Made by a program: the position numbers and the translations under genes. The notes beneath the pieces were generated by a model, which worked only from the letters and a program-made list of their open reading frames with translations, did no database searches and was not told the origin of the DNA. Below, one piece after another: positions 35,007 to 45,838 of a DNA stretch of 64,000 nucleotides. The stretch lies in assembly GCA_965249735.1 (NCBI GenBank), contig CBDFMS010000025.1, positions 1-64,000 on the forward strand, in the 5' to 3' direction. This stretch comes from JANQSS01 sp965249735 (GTDB lineage Bacteria; Bacteroidota; Bacteroidia; Chitinophagales; Saprospiraceae). Each line of letters opens with the position of its first letter. The first letter of the stretch is position 1.

Positions 35007-38000
35007 TTATAGTTTTATAAACCGGGCCATTCTGCTAGAATGGTCAGTTTCTAAAATAATAATGTACATTCCAGCTTGCCAGTCGTCAATCGAAAGAATG
35101 ATTTCTTGCATGGGTTCAATTGGTTGCTCGTTGATTAATTGTCCCTGGAGATTAAAAACTGATAATTTTCCGTGAGCAATTAAATTCCCTGGAATTTGAA
35201 TAGACAAGAATTCAGATGCCGGATTTGGGATGAGCGTCAGTCCAGGAACTTGTTGATTAAACTCCCTGATTGCAGTAAGGCTTTCTTCATAGTGAGTCGA
35301 GACAGAGGTAGGTGTGAAAGCATAATCAAAAATTTTCACCTCGTCGAGAATTCCGCGATAATTGTAATCTGTAATATCCGGCAACATTTGAGCCATGAGT
35401 AATGGAAATGTTGTGGATTTAATAAGACCGGTTAATGGTCGATAACTTTGTAATTTACCATTCAGATAAAATGTCATCCATGCACCGTCATAGGCGGCAG
35501 TAATGTGGTAAAAACTATCCTCCTGAACTATGATCTCCGAGTCGACGTCTCTAATTCCGTTAATAGAATTTATTGTCCACCGAATTTTTCGTTCTGGTGT
35601 AATGGATATTTTCCATCGATTTTGCCAGCTACCATGTGACAAAAGAAATATTTCATGATCAGGAAGCAGTTTGGCATTAAACCAACAACTTACTGTAATT
35701 GCATTTTGAAAATTGAGTAAGGAATTATTTTCTACTGTCACCTTATCATTTATTCCATCCGACAGCAGTGCGCTCTCTGATATACCGAAATAATCGGCTG
35801 TATACTGTGCGCCGCTTACCTGTCCATGTAGGTCATTTCCGCTGATATCTTGTCCGTTCATAGAAAAAGGATAATGTGCAATTAGATTACCAGTAGTTGG
35901 TTCAAAGTCTCTTACCAATAGTGTAGTTGAGCGTTCTGCAAATAATCCAGCTTGATCACTGACTTTAATCGTAATCTGATAAACGCCTTCAATGGAGGGT
36001 GCGACGTACGAAATGGATTCGCCCTCGCCAATAAATGTACCTTCTGTGGCTGTCCATTCGTAGGTGAGACTATCCGTGTCCATGTCCATAGCGACCACAT
36101 CCACCTGAATCGAATTACCCGGACTCGCATATGAACTGCTTTTGACCAGATCTATAATTTGTGGAGCATGATTTATTTCGGCAACGGCTCGGACGGAAAT
36201 TTTGGCTGTATCCTGGTTATTTAATTCATCATATACAATGACCAAAATATCATAGGTGTCAATTACTGCAGGCGCATGCCAAATAATTGTAGCTCCTGAA
36301 TTAGTAATAATGCCACCGGTCGTACTCCAGGAATAGGTAAGATTTTCAGAATCTTTATCTAATGCTGTGGCAAACACGGACGTGGAATCACCCAATTGAA
36401 TTTCCACTTTTTCACTTGCTAATGCTTGAATTCGGGGACCATAATTAAATAGGCTTGTGGTCTGCATAAAATCTACGCGTACATCATTTATCGACATTAT
36501 ATTCTTGTGGTAGGAAAGGGTACCATTTGCGGGGGCTAGTGTCAATAGCATAGCCTCATCAGCAGGAATAGTGACTTGAACAGCGCCATTGACTTGTTGC
36601 AAAATAAATGATTCGGAAAGCGCCTCGTAAAGATCAACAACATCATCACCTACATTTAATTCTATAATTTTTGATTCACTGTATGGATTAAATAGCAGGT
36701 AGGTGGGATAAGCTTCATCCCCGAAAAAATCGGTCTTTAATAAATCAATTTTTAGAATTTTATCGTCATTTGTATTTTCTAATAATCCGCCTAAATAGCC
36801 GATAGAAGATGTGCCATACAAGGCCAGGTTAGTCGCAGCCCAACCACCGCCAACAGCGTCGCCGGTAGAAAAAGGCGACATTCCCTGCCATGTTTCTCTG
36901 AGCGCTTCGTAGCCCACCACACGATTCGGGTCATAATCAGAAGACCAATCAGATGCGTCTTGTAAAAAGTCAGGAAGAAAACCCGGATAAAAAAGACGAT
37001 TTGCATTGGCCAAATTCAACAGCCATTTCCCTACTGCACGCGCGAATCGTTTGTCATATCGCACCATAGACGCCAGGCATGCAGCTTGCTGTAGACCATT
37101 CATTTGAAAGGCATAATCATTGCCACCATCATTTGCTTCACCAATCAGACCGTCAACATCGAATCCATTCCATTTTCCAACAATGGACCCCCAACCCCTG
37201 AGTGGGCCCCTGTCAAAAGTCCAATTCATCATTTTTTCTACATCGTAATCCGTTTGGATTTCTGCATTCATTTTGGCTGCGACGGATATGCCATAGGCCA
37301 GTTGTACTTCATATGAAGGGTTTGATGTCCAATTGCTTAAAAACTCCATACTCCATTCTGCACCTTTGAGATAGGCCGGATTTCCTGTCTGTTTCCAGGC
37401 GTGATATAATATCCAGGCGTAGGCTCCGGCTGCTTCAGGCTCTTTTACGCCATTGGCATTGGGTTTCATTTGAGCAAAGTTCCAGGCTCTGTAATTCATG
37501 AAAGCTTGTTGCCAGGGTATATCACTTCCACCCATGGCTTTGACGGCTCCCAAAAATTGATCAGCAACACTGGTAAATTGAAATTCCTCATCACCACCCA
37601 GTCCAGGATATAAATCATACAATTGATAGAAATAAATATTAGGCATCATGTCGTACCACCAGTCATTTCCGCTATGTGAACCCGGATTATTTAAATAAAT
37701 TAATTCACCATTTAGACTGAAAAAATCCTGGCTCATCAACACATAATTCTGATTGAATTGGTTGCTTTTGTCTATGCCGACGAGGGTAGCCCCGACGAGA
37801 GAGGGTAAAATATTGATGGCCTCTTTTCCCTGTGGATTGCTGGTGCCTACATATGTATGGAGACCATAGGCCGGGTTTTGTGGATAGTTTTGCCCGGAAG
37901 GCTGTAGGTTTATTAAAGGTAGATATTGTCCGATTTGTTGAATATTATAAACAAATGAGTCGTATTGAAGTGCCACTTCTGACCAGTTGCGCACATTAAA

Positions 38001-38120
38001 TGGGGTGGGTTCGTTGGGCATTAATTCAATTCGATTGACATCGATCTGATCCACCTGGGCATAGACGCAACATGTTGTTGCAAATAATATAAAAATAATG
38101 TTATATAAATATTTTACCAC
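35007..38120 (-). CDS. giant secreted putative glycoside hydrolase with Ig/PKD, LamG and sorting domains
   Basis: The 1037-residue protein has signal peptide YNIIFILFATTCCVYAQ. Residues 25-560 form a helix-rich domain with (alpha/alpha)-barrel-like segments (WQQAFMNYRAWNFAQMKPN, EAAGAYAWILYHAWKQTGN, AFQMNGLQQAACLASMVRYD) and are the probable catalytic part. Its family is not recognised. Two PKD/Ig-like modules (about 575-665 and 670-760) follow, then one LamG module (765-950) and a T9SS sorting tail (PGLTLIPNPASEFLSIQIPG onwards). It is predicted to be cell-surface attached. It lies 40 bases behind susD and 5 bases ahead of the LamG scaffold gene. Confidence 0.7.
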   Translation of the reverse strand: MVKYLYNIIFILFATTCCVYAQVDQIDVNRIELMPNEPTPFNVRNWSEVALQYDSFVYNIQQIGQYLPLINLQPSGQNYPQNPAYGLHTYVGTSNPQGKEAINILPSLVGATLVGIDKSNQFNQNYVLMSQDFFSLNGELIYLNNPGSHSGNDWWYDMMPNIYFYQLYDLYPGLGGDEEFQFTSVADQFLGAVKAMGGSDIPWQQAFMNYRAWNFAQMKPNANGVKEPEAAGAYAWILYHAWKQTGNPAYLKGAEWSMEFLSNWTSNPSYEVQLAYGISVAAKMNAEIQTDYDVEKMMNWTFDRGPLRGWGSIVGKWNGFDVDGLIGEANDGGNDYAFQMNGLQQAACLASMVRYDKRFARAVGKWLLNLANANRLFYPGFLPDFLQDASDWSSDYDPNRVVGYEALRETWQGMSPFSTGDAVGGGWAATNLALYGTSSIGYLGGLLENTNDDKILKIDLLKTDFFGDEAYPTYLLFNPYSESKIIELNVGDDVVDLYEALSESFILQQVNGAVQVTIPADEAMLLTLAPANGTLSYHKNIMSINDVRVDFMQTTSLFNYGPRIQALASEKVEIQLGDSTSVFATALDKDSENLTYSWSTTGGIITNSGATIIWHAPAVIDTYDILVIVYDELNNQDTAKISVRAVAEINHAPQIIDLVKSSSYASPGNSIQVDVVAMDMDTDSLTYEWTATEGTFIGEGESISYVAPSIEGVYQITIKVSDQAGLFAERSTTLLVRDFEPTTGNLIAHYPFSMNGQDISGNDLHGQVSGAQYTADYFGISESALLSDGINDKVTVENNSLLNFQNAITVSCWFNAKLLPDHEIFLLSHGSWQNRWKISITPERKIRWTINSINGIRDVDSEIIVQEDSFYHITAAYDGAWMTFYLNGKLQSYRPLTGLIKSTTFPLLMAQMLPDITDYNYRGILDEVKIFDYAFTPTSVSTHYEESLTAIREFNQQVPGLTLIPNPASEFLSIQIPGNLIAHGKLSVFNLQGQLINEQPIEPMQEIILSIDDWQAGMYIIILETDHSSRMARFIKL

Positions 38121-38160
38121 GCTCCGTTTTAGGTATTATTAAGTTTTCATTTAATTAATA

Positions 38161-39591
38161 TTAATAACCTGCATTTTGTGTCAGGGCAGGATTCAAATCA
38201 ATTTCTGTTTGTGGAAGTGGAAATACTTCGTGTTTACCTGGTTGAAAATCTGGTAAGACGTCAGCGGCTATTCCCCATCGAACCAGATCAAAAAATCGAT
38301 GCATTTCGAAACCAAGTTCAACCTGGCGTTCATGTCGAACGGCTGCCGTCATTTCAATCTTATCAGTCGTTGTAATTTGGGGTAATGCCGTCAGAGGATC
38401 ATCTGCCTGTGCTCGTGCTCGTGCTCTTACTTCTTCCAGTGGACCCTGGGCTTGCGTAATCTGATCCATCTCTGTCAGTGCCTCAGCTTCCCACAGCAGT
38501 ACTTCTGCATATCGGATAACTGTGTAATTGATATCACCGTCAGAAATCTGGGAAACTTCGGTAGTTGGTTGTAAGTATTTTTTAACACCAAATCCGGTAG
38601 AGGAAAAGGAAGTTTTAAAAGGTCTTCCAAAATAATCTTCATTATTCATGGCAACGGAAATTTTTCTGCGCGGATCACCTTCTTCAAAAGCAGCGACAAA
38701 TTCCGCTGTTGCTTCACAAAACCCATAACCGTCGTCTTTTTTAGATCGCCACCATTGATTTAAAAAATTACCTACTCCTAATTCCAGATTGGCATGCTGA
38801 ATTTCCCAAACAGATTCACTATTGTTTTGCAAACCTTTAGTAAAATTGTCTTGATAATCTGCCACGAGTGCATAAATTCCTAAATCCTTTACGCGTGAAA
38901 TGTAAGTCAATGCCTGCGACCAGTTTTTTCCATAAATTGATGTTTTGGCGGCTAAGGCGTATGCGGCTCCTTTGGTGGCCCGACCTGTTTGACTGACCGG
39001 ATATGTTTCCGGAAGCCAGACTGCTGCTTGATCACAATCTGCTATGATCTGCATATAAATCTCTGCTTTAGCTGTTCTCGGCACCTTTAATTCGTCCGGT
39101 GGAGTGACTCCGGTCAGCAAAGGGACGTCCCCAAAAACCTGAGTTAATAAAAAATAATAATGTGCTCGTAGAAAATGCGCCTCACCGATGATACGATTTT
39201 GCAATTCCAGATCCATTTCAATAGATGGCACTTCATCGATGACGGTATTGCATTGTGAAATACCATCATAATTCGTTTTCCAAAATTCATTAAATTCTTG
39301 CGTTCGGGGATTAAATGTAAATAAATCCAACTCTACAACTCCTGAACGTGAGCCGTCTCCGCCAGCTATGGCCTCATCTGAAGTGACCTGAGCAAATGCC
39401 CAGTAAAAGTTATTGTTGCCATTATTAAAAAGTAAGGGACCGTAAGCAGCATTGACGGCTTGTACAGCGTCATCTGCTGTTTGTAAAAAGGAGCCTGTAT
39501 CTAATATTCCTAAGGGGTCCTTGTCCAATATATCAGAACATGACATAATTGCCATGAGGCCTATGGTGACAATTAATAATTTTGATTTCAT
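38161..39591 (-). CDS. susD: SusD/RagB-family glycan-binding lipoprotein
   Basis: The 476-residue protein has lipoprotein signal LLIVTIGLMAIMSCSD with the modified Cys at 18. The SusD pattern includes DILDKDPLGILD, EFWKTNYDGISQCNTVIDEV, EAHFLRAHYYFLLTQVFGDV with the PLL motif after it, and the C-terminal RHERQVELGFEMHRFFDLVRW. It forms the lid of the SusC transporter at the cell surface and binds oligosaccharides. It is located 55 bases behind susC. Confidence 0.95.
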   Translation of the reverse strand: MKSKLLIVTIGLMAIMSCSDILDKDPLGILDTGSFLQTADDAVQAVNAAYGPLLFNNGNNNFYWAFAQVTSDEAIAGGDGSRSGVVELDLFTFNPRTQEFNEFWKTNYDGISQCNTVIDEVPSIEMDLELQNRIIGEAHFLRAHYYFLLTQVFGDVPLLTGVTPPDELKVPRTAKAEIYMQIIADCDQAAVWLPETYPVSQTGRATKGAAYALAAKTSIYGKNWSQALTYISRVKDLGIYALVADYQDNFTKGLQNNSESVWEIQHANLELGVGNFLNQWWRSKKDDGYGFCEATAEFVAAFEEGDPRRKISVAMNNEDYFGRPFKTSFSSTGFGVKKYLQPTTEVSQISDGDINYTVIRYAEVLLWEAEALTEMDQITQAQGPLEEVRARARAQADDPLTALPQITTTDKIEMTAAVRHERQVELGFEMHRFFDLVRWGIAADVLPDFQPGKHEVFPLPQTEIDLNPALTQNAGY

Positions 39592-39646
39592 ATTTATTAT
39601 TTTAAAAGGAAAAGCATAATTGGCTTTATCCTTAAATTTCTATTTT

Positions 39647-42600
39647 TCAAAAGTCCATCCGGATACCCGCCACAAAGGTCCGGGGGGCGGGAACGGTTCC
39701 CCAATCTATTCCGACAGCAAGGTCTGACGCGATGTTGACGCCCTGTGTATCATTGGTATTTGCCTGAATTTCCGGGTCAAGGCCGGAGTAAGAAGCAAAT
39801 GTGAATGCATTTTGTATGGACATATAGAGTCGCATACTTCCAATTGCATCGGTCTTTATCAGATCTTTAAAATTATACCCGAGTGTGATGTTGCGTATTC
39901 TCAAATAAGATCCATCCTCCAACCATCGTGTAGATATTCTACGATTTCCATTACGGTCGTCAAGGCTTACTTTGGGAATATTCGTATTTGTATGTTCCGG
40001 AGTCCATCGATCCAATATTTGAGCGTATGAATTAAATCCCCGAGACTGAACTTCTGTGGCGAAACCTCCGTATAAAAAATAAACGTCATTACCTTGAATA
40101 CCCTGGGTCAATACAGAAAGATCGAAATTGTTGTAGGTCAGATTAATATTTAATCCGTACATAAAATCCGGGAATGGATTGCCCAGATGATCGCGGTCTT
40201 TATCATCAATGATATTATCGCCATTGAGATCGGCAAATCTGACATCTCCCGGTCTGGTGTCGATTGTCTGAAAAGGACTGGCATCGACTTCTTCTTGCGT
40301 TTGAAAAAGGCCCTCCATTTTCCATACATAAAATGAACCAATCGGATAACCCACTTCTGTTCTTGTAATGGCCCCATCTGATAACCCGAAGCCTCCCAGG
40401 ATCGGCTCGGTGTCAGCCAGTGAAACAACTTCATTGTGGACAGTGGCAATATTAGCACCTATGTTATAAGTGAATTTACCGACACGACCTTTAAATATTA
40501 GACCAACTTCCAATCCCTCGTTTTCGACTTCGCCGGCATTGACAAATGGCGGATTTTGAGAACCACCTGCTTGTGGTATCGGTATACGAACCAATACATC
40601 CTCTGTGTTTTTTTTGTAGTAATCGACAACCAGAGAAAGCCGATCATTGAGTAGACCCAATTCCAAACCATAATCGATTTGTGTTGTAGTTTCCCATCTT
40701 ATATTGCTATTTCCTGTTTCCACTAGCCGGGCCCCGGTGACAATTTGATCACCAAAATCATATACCCGCTGTCCCGTTTCTACCAGGGAACTAAATGGAT
40801 AAATGCCGATTTCCTGATTTCCAAGACGTCCCCAACTAGCTCTTAATTTTAAGGTAGAAATAAAGGCTGAATTTTCGAAGAAGGGCTCATTGGACACATT
40901 CCAGGCGGCTGATACGGATGGGAAATTGCCCCAACGATTATTATCACCAAATCGAGAAGATCCGTCACGACGGATAGAGGCATTGAATACATAGCGTCGG
41001 TCGAAACTAATACCGCCTTGTGCGAAATATGATAACAAAGCCCACTCGGTCTCAATACCAGCAGCACCCAGATCGCCGATTTCTGCGGCGACACTATTAT
41101 TTATATAACGAAAGAGTGGATCAGTAATTGAAAAATTATTGGAAGAAGCTGATAAATAATTTGTTTTATTCTGAATGGCTTCCATGCCCAATAAGGCAGA
41201 TACGTTTAACTTTTTGAAACTACGACGAAAATCCAGCGTATTATTCCATATTAAATTCTGATCAAAAACCCGACTCTCATTTAATGATGTTGGATCATAA
41301 ATTGATTGTGACAAACGCTCTTTAAATAATTTTCCGTTTTCAAATAAAAAATCGGCACCTAGAGTTGTACGTAAATTCACGTCTTCCCACAAGGCTAATT
41401 CGACATAGACATTTCCAAACATGCGATGTCGTTTTATTGTCCAATCGGTTGCGTCGACAAATGCGAGTGGATTGGCATTTCCATCACCAAATAATGTAGG
41501 GTCTCCCAGTTCCGATGTTACATTTATATACGAACCATCGGCATAGCGGATTGGTACAACTGGTGCGGCAATCATGGTGTATCGGATGCCACTTAGTTCG
41601 TTTCCTGGTCCGAAACCATCACCAGAGGAGTTAATTACATTACGATCTGTAACGGAAAAAGAAACATTATTACCTATTTTAATCCTTTTATTTCCGGTTT
41701 CTCCATTGAAGCGCAATAAGTATTTTTTAAATCCCTGGCCACGGAAGACACCATCCTGATCCAAATATTCACCGAGGATAAAAAACCTACCGCTCTCGCC
41801 ACCTCCCGTCGCACTGAGGGCATAGCGCTGGATAGGGGCTGAATTGAACAATTCTCCCATCCAGTCCGTGTCCGGTAATGTATCTAATCTGTCCAGGTCA
41901 TACTCCGGAATTTGCCGGATCGGAATCCGCAATTCATTGGCGTTAGCTATCGCTTCGTTGCGGATTGTCATATATTCCCTGGCATTCAATAGTCTGGGTA
42001 AATTGTTTGCTTCCTGGACGCCGTATGAAGCGTCGAAAGTAAACAACGATTTTCCTGCTTTCCCCTTTTTAGTCGTGATGAGGACAACTCCATTGGCGGC
42101 TCTTGCACCGTAGATCGAAGCTGAGGCCCCGTCTTTCAGGACCTGGATAGATTCGATGTCATTTGTCGAAAACATGTTGATGTTGCCCGTGGTTGGCACA
42201 CCGTCGATCACATAAAGTGGATTGTTATTGCCAATGGTACCAACACCTCGAATACGCACGGCGATGTCATCTCCCGGAGCCCCCGTCACTTGCGTGACCA
42301 TGATACCGGGTGCCTGTCCTTGAAGCGCCTGATCGATGCCCAACACCACCAGCTTTTCTATTTCTGAGGATTTAATCGATGAAATGGCTGTAGCTACATC
42401 AGATTTGATTTCCGTCGTATAACCCGTCACGACGATTTCATCCAAAAATTTGGACTCTTCGTCCAAAACGATATTGAGGATGGTTCGTCCGGCAACATTT
42501 ACTTGTTGATCTAGAAAACCAACATAGGAAAAAATAAGCTCAGCATTCGCCGGTACTGCCAGCGTGAATAATCCATCCAAATCAGTTACCGTACCTTTGG

Positions 42601-42787
42601 CAGTGCCCGATTCTAACACATTGACACCAATCATGGGTAAGTTATCGGCCGACGAAATAACTGTTCCGGATACGTTAATGACGTCCTGGGCAGTTAGTGA
42701 GGTGAAGCAAAAAATAAATAGAAAGAGTGAAAGCAACCGCAGTAGTGGCTTTACGGTTTTTTGAGGTCTAATTGTTAGATTTTTCAA
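39647..42787 (-). CDS. susC: SusC/RagA-family TonB-dependent outer-membrane transporter
   Basis: The 1046-residue protein has signal peptide (LLSLFLFIFCFTSLTAQ), then a CarboxypepD-regulatory-like domain (about 37-115, NVSGTVISSADNLPMIGVNV). A plug domain contains GIDQALQGQAPGIMVTQVTG and VRIRGVGTIGNNNPLYVIDG, and the IYGARAANGVVLITTKKG box is present. A 22-strand-type barrel follows, ending FVAGIRMDF. It imports oligosaccharides together with SusD using TonB energy. It is the first gene of the operon; the AraC-type regulator is divergent across a 138-base gap that should hold both promoters. Confidence 0.96.
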   Translation of the reverse strand: MKNLTIRPQKTVKPLLRLLSLFLFIFCFTSLTAQDVINVSGTVISSADNLPMIGVNVLESGTAKGTVTDLDGLFTLAVPANAELIFSYVGFLDQQVNVAGRTILNIVLDEESKFLDEIVVTGYTTEIKSDVATAISSIKSSEIEKLVVLGIDQALQGQAPGIMVTQVTGAPGDDIAVRIRGVGTIGNNNPLYVIDGVPTTGNINMFSTNDIESIQVLKDGASASIYGARAANGVVLITTKKGKAGKSLFTFDASYGVQEANNLPRLLNAREYMTIRNEAIANANELRIPIRQIPEYDLDRLDTLPDTDWMGELFNSAPIQRYALSATGGGESGRFFILGEYLDQDGVFRGQGFKKYLLRFNGETGNKRIKIGNNVSFSVTDRNVINSSGDGFGPGNELSGIRYTMIAAPVVPIRYADGSYINVTSELGDPTLFGDGNANPLAFVDATDWTIKRHRMFGNVYVELALWEDVNLRTTLGADFLFENGKLFKERLSQSIYDPTSLNESRVFDQNLIWNNTLDFRRSFKKLNVSALLGMEAIQNKTNYLSASSNNFSITDPLFRYINNSVAAEIGDLGAAGIETEWALLSYFAQGGISFDRRYVFNASIRRDGSSRFGDNNRWGNFPSVSAAWNVSNEPFFENSAFISTLKLRASWGRLGNQEIGIYPFSSLVETGQRVYDFGDQIVTGARLVETGNSNIRWETTTQIDYGLELGLLNDRLSLVVDYYKKNTEDVLVRIPIPQAGGSQNPPFVNAGEVENEGLEVGLIFKGRVGKFTYNIGANIATVHNEVVSLADTEPILGGFGLSDGAITRTEVGYPIGSFYVWKMEGLFQTQEEVDASPFQTIDTRPGDVRFADLNGDNIIDDKDRDHLGNPFPDFMYGLNINLTYNNFDLSVLTQGIQGNDVYFLYGGFATEVQSRGFNSYAQILDRWTPEHTNTNIPKVSLDDRNGNRRISTRWLEDGSYLRIRNITLGYNFKDLIKTDAIGSMRLYMSIQNAFTFASYSGLDPEIQANTNDTQGVNIASDLAVGIDWGTVPAPRTFVAGIRMDF

Positions 42788-42925
42788 CGTATTAGATTTT
42801 ACAAAATGAACAAGTGGGAGAACCTGTTTTGTAAATCTAATTCTAACTATGACGACTTTTTGATACTATTCCATGAAAGTATGATACAATTTTGAATAAA
42901 AAGTTGTAAATTAGAATATTCAGAT

Positions 42926-43909
42926 TTGATCATGCAAATATACCACGAAATCACGCCATTATTGAAACAGGACGTATTTGTCATTCTGGATTCGTACAAT
43001 AATGGCTTTGATTATCCTATTCACAATCATCCCGAATTCGAATTGAATCTGGTGTTAGATTGTTCCGGTGAGCGTATTGTTGGTAATTCGACCGAATCGT
43101 ACACAGATCATGACCTGGTGCTACTCGGCCCCTATCTTTTTCATAAATGGGATGGGGATGGGACCCGGTCAGATGGGAATAGAGCGTCACGCGTGATAAC
43201 CGTACAATTCCGCATGGAATCTTTTAATTCAATGTTTTTTCAAAAAAATCAGTTTATTAATATCAGGAGACTTTTAAACGATGTTTCCAGGGGGATTCAA
43301 TTTTATGGAAGTACGTTTGAGACGGCGAAAGAAATGGTGAAAGAACTCACTATTGATAAAGGTTTTCAGAGTATTGTTAATTTTCTTGATTTATTACAGT
43401 TTCTTTCTTGCTCCAAAGAAATAAATTTTTTAGCGAGTGAAGGATTTAATCGTCAGTCTAATCCTTCGATGGGTAAACGGATCCAGATAGCCAATCGATA
43501 TATTCTTAAAAATTTCCAAAACCATCACATAAAAATTGGCGATGTTGCGGGTCTTGTCAATATGAGTATTTCCAATTTCAGTCATTTTTTTAAAAGATAT
43601 ACGAATAAATCTTTCCAGCAATTTTTGATTGATGTCCGGTTAGGTAATGCGTGTAAATTATTGCTTGATACAGATCAAAATATCAAACAAATATCTTATC
43701 AATCAGGCTTTAATAATATGGCGAATTTTAACAGGTTGTTCAAAAAATACAGAGGATGTACTCCATTCGAATTTCGTCACTCTTTGAATGGGAGATCATT
43801 TGATTGGAAGCGACAAATAACACCGGGGCAGTTTGTACCTTCCAGGGCGATGGTCGCCACAGATGCCAAACCCGCCAATTATACATCAACCAAGGTATTG
43901 CATATCTAA
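42926..43909 (+). CDS. AraC-family transcriptional regulator of the glycan locus
   Basis: This 327-residue regulator has an N-terminal cupin-like sensing domain (about 10-130, YPIHNHPEFELNLVLD with the metal/sugar-site His pair). The C-terminal AraC double HTH is at 190-290. The segments IKIGDVAGLVNMSISNFSHF and IKQISYQSGFNNMANFNRLF are the two recognition units, and KKYRGCTPFEFR is the typical ending. It is transcribed away from susC and is the obvious candidate to control the operon in response to a sugar. Confidence 0.92.
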   Translation: MIMQIYHEITPLLKQDVFVILDSYNNGFDYPIHNHPEFELNLVLDCSGERIVGNSTESYTDHDLVLLGPYLFHKWDGDGTRSDGNRASRVITVQFRMESFNSMFFQKNQFINIRRLLNDVSRGIQFYGSTFETAKEMVKELTIDKGFQSIVNFLDLLQFLSCSKEINFLASEGFNRQSNPSMGKRIQIANRYILKNFQNHHIKIGDVAGLVNMSISNFSHFFKRYTNKSFQQFLIDVRLGNACKLLLDTDQNIKQISYQSGFNNMANFNRLFKKYRGCTPFEFRHSLNGRSFDWKRQITPGQFVPSRAMVATDAKPANYTSTKVLHI

Positions 43910-43979
43910 GAAATATGATTTTGACGAATTGGATTAACTAAACTGTCGGAGCAAATTCAAACCAAATATTTAATCCATT

Positions 43980-45704
43980 TCAAGGTCCACAAATCTCTTG
44001 TAGAATTTCAAGCGTTGATCCCAGCGACAATTCGAATCCTTCTATGAGTACAGCAGATTCCTGAAATTTCATAATGACATCCCGATCACTGGTGAGCAAT
44101 CCGCGAATCGTCGCATCGTCAACCTTGTATTCGCCCTCCGGTAATAAGGGCGCATAAGCCGCATAGCCCAGTGGGCATGTCACGCCGATAATCTGCCCGC
44201 GAATTTCACCACCGGTATAAGACGTTGAGTGAATATTGGCATATAAACCATCACTCAATAAAGCAGCCGTCTGCGAGCCACTAAGTGTAGCGGATCCGTA
44301 AAATCCGATCGAATCCGTTCCGTAATCCGTAATCGTCAATGGAAAAACAATGCCACCGTTTGATCCGGCCGGCGCCATATGAACATGTGCTGCGGTGACA
44401 TTACCAATTAATTCATCAAATACCCCTGAAACATTTATTACCTGGCTGGTGGAATCAAATGTTGCAATTCCATAACCTGTCGCAGTAGAAGGCGTTGACG
44501 CCTGACTACCATCAAGAATGATTGTAAAAATAAAATCTGTGGGCGGTGTGCTAATTCGATAAATAATTCCGGAATTAAGTTCTGCTATAAATAGTCGTTT
44601 TTGGAAGTCTTCCCCAAACGTAGAAAAACTAAAAGAAGAAGAGGGATAAAGCGTATCAGCTTCAAAATTATTCAGATCGAGCACAGCAATAAATCCGGTA
44701 CAATAATCTGCATAAAAATAATGGCCATGCAAAGACGGCATATCTGTACCTCGATAGACAAGACCACCGGTAATTGAACCATGGCATCCGGGACCGGGTA
44801 AATGTGGATATTCATAAATAGGTGGAATATCATTGATCGATTCGCAAGATGTATCCGAACTAAATGGATGAGTTCCTTCATAGCATCGCCAGCCATAATT
44901 TGGATCGACAACTCCGGTCGCGTCAAGTTTGCTGATTTCCTCCCAGGCATTCTGGCCAACATCACCCACAAAAAGAGCATCCGAGATTTCGTCAAAATCA
45001 AAGCGCCATGGATTGCGTAGGCCGTACGCCCATATTTCATCAAGTGCTCCCGTGGAGTCGACAAATGGGTTGTTAGGTGGAATGCCATAGGGAAGGCCGG
45101 CATCTACATCAATGCGTAAAATCTTGCCCAGATAGGTTGATAGGTCTTGTCCATTGTTTAGCGGATCTCCTGAACTGCCCCCATCACCTGATCCAATATA
45201 CAGATATCCGTTAGGGCCAAATTGCAGGTCACCGCCATTGTGATTAGTAAATGGTTGCGCAAATGAGAGCAGGATTTCTTCTGAACTGGCCGATGCAGAA
45301 TCCATGGAGTTTACTTCAAATCTCGAAATATATGTTGAAACACCGGTCCCCGTATAATTACAATAAATATAATTTGAATCCGGAAAATTGGGGTGAAATG
45401 CAAGACCGAGTAAACCGCGTTCTCCGGTATTTGAAATGACGCGATCTGTAATATCCAAATAAGGAATACTCGCGATTACTCCATTTTCATCGACCTTTTG
45501 AATTCGGCCCGGGCGTTCGGCAACATAAATATCAGTTCCACCTGCATGGACAATATCTAATGGTTTATCCAGCCCTGTGGCAAATTCCGTTAACAGGATT
45601 TGTGTTTGTGAAATTGCAATACACTGAATATGTAGAAATACTATTGTAATGGAGAAAATTAATCCTTTCATTTTTATGAGTTTGTGATTAGCAATAATTA
45701 TCAA
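43980..45704 (-). CDS. PQQ-type sugar dehydrogenase with C-terminal CHRD domain
   Basis: The likely start is the ATG at 45671 (MKGLIFSITIVFLHIQ), giving a signal peptide and about 563 residues. Residues 30-380 follow the soluble glucose/sorbosone dehydrogenase beta-propeller: ATGLDKPLDIVHAGGTDIYV, NTGERGLLGLAFHPNFPDSN, HNGGDLQFGPNGYLYIGSGDGG, and AYGLRNPWRFDFD. A CHRD domain at about 400-510 (AAHVHMAPAGSNGGIVFPL, YANIHSTSYTGGEIRGQI) follows. It would oxidise aldoses in the periplasm if PQQ is available. It sits just outside the tRNA-Cys element and may belong to the glycan locus. Confidence 0.85.
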   Translation of the reverse strand: MIIIANHKLIKMKGLIFSITIVFLHIQCIAISQTQILLTEFATGLDKPLDIVHAGGTDIYVAERPGRIQKVDENGVIASIPYLDITDRVISNTGERGLLGLAFHPNFPDSNYIYCNYTGTGVSTYISRFEVNSMDSASASSEEILLSFAQPFTNHNGGDLQFGPNGYLYIGSGDGGSSGDPLNNGQDLSTYLGKILRIDVDAGLPYGIPPNNPFVDSTGALDEIWAYGLRNPWRFDFDEISDALFVGDVGQNAWEEISKLDATGVVDPNYGWRCYEGTHPFSSDTSCESINDIPPIYEYPHLPGPGCHGSITGGLVYRGTDMPSLHGHYFYADYCTGFIAVLDLNNFEADTLYPSSSFSFSTFGEDFQKRLFIAELNSGIIYRISTPPTDFIFTIILDGSQASTPSTATGYGIATFDSTSQVINVSGVFDELIGNVTAAHVHMAPAGSNGGIVFPLTITDYGTDSIGFYGSATLSGSQTAALLSDGLYANIHSTSYTGGEIRGQIIGVTCPLGYAAYAPLLPEGEYKVDDATIRGLLTSDRDVIMKFQESAVLIEGFELSLGSTLEILQEICGP

Positions 45705-45838
45705 GCATATCCTGATACTACTTCATCGTTGTAATAATGAAATTAAAATGGTGTTATGCCATAGGTACAAGTTGCATCGATATCAAACAGAAACAGTGTT
45801 AGATTCGGTGGTTACAATTTAAGTATAATATTGGAAAG

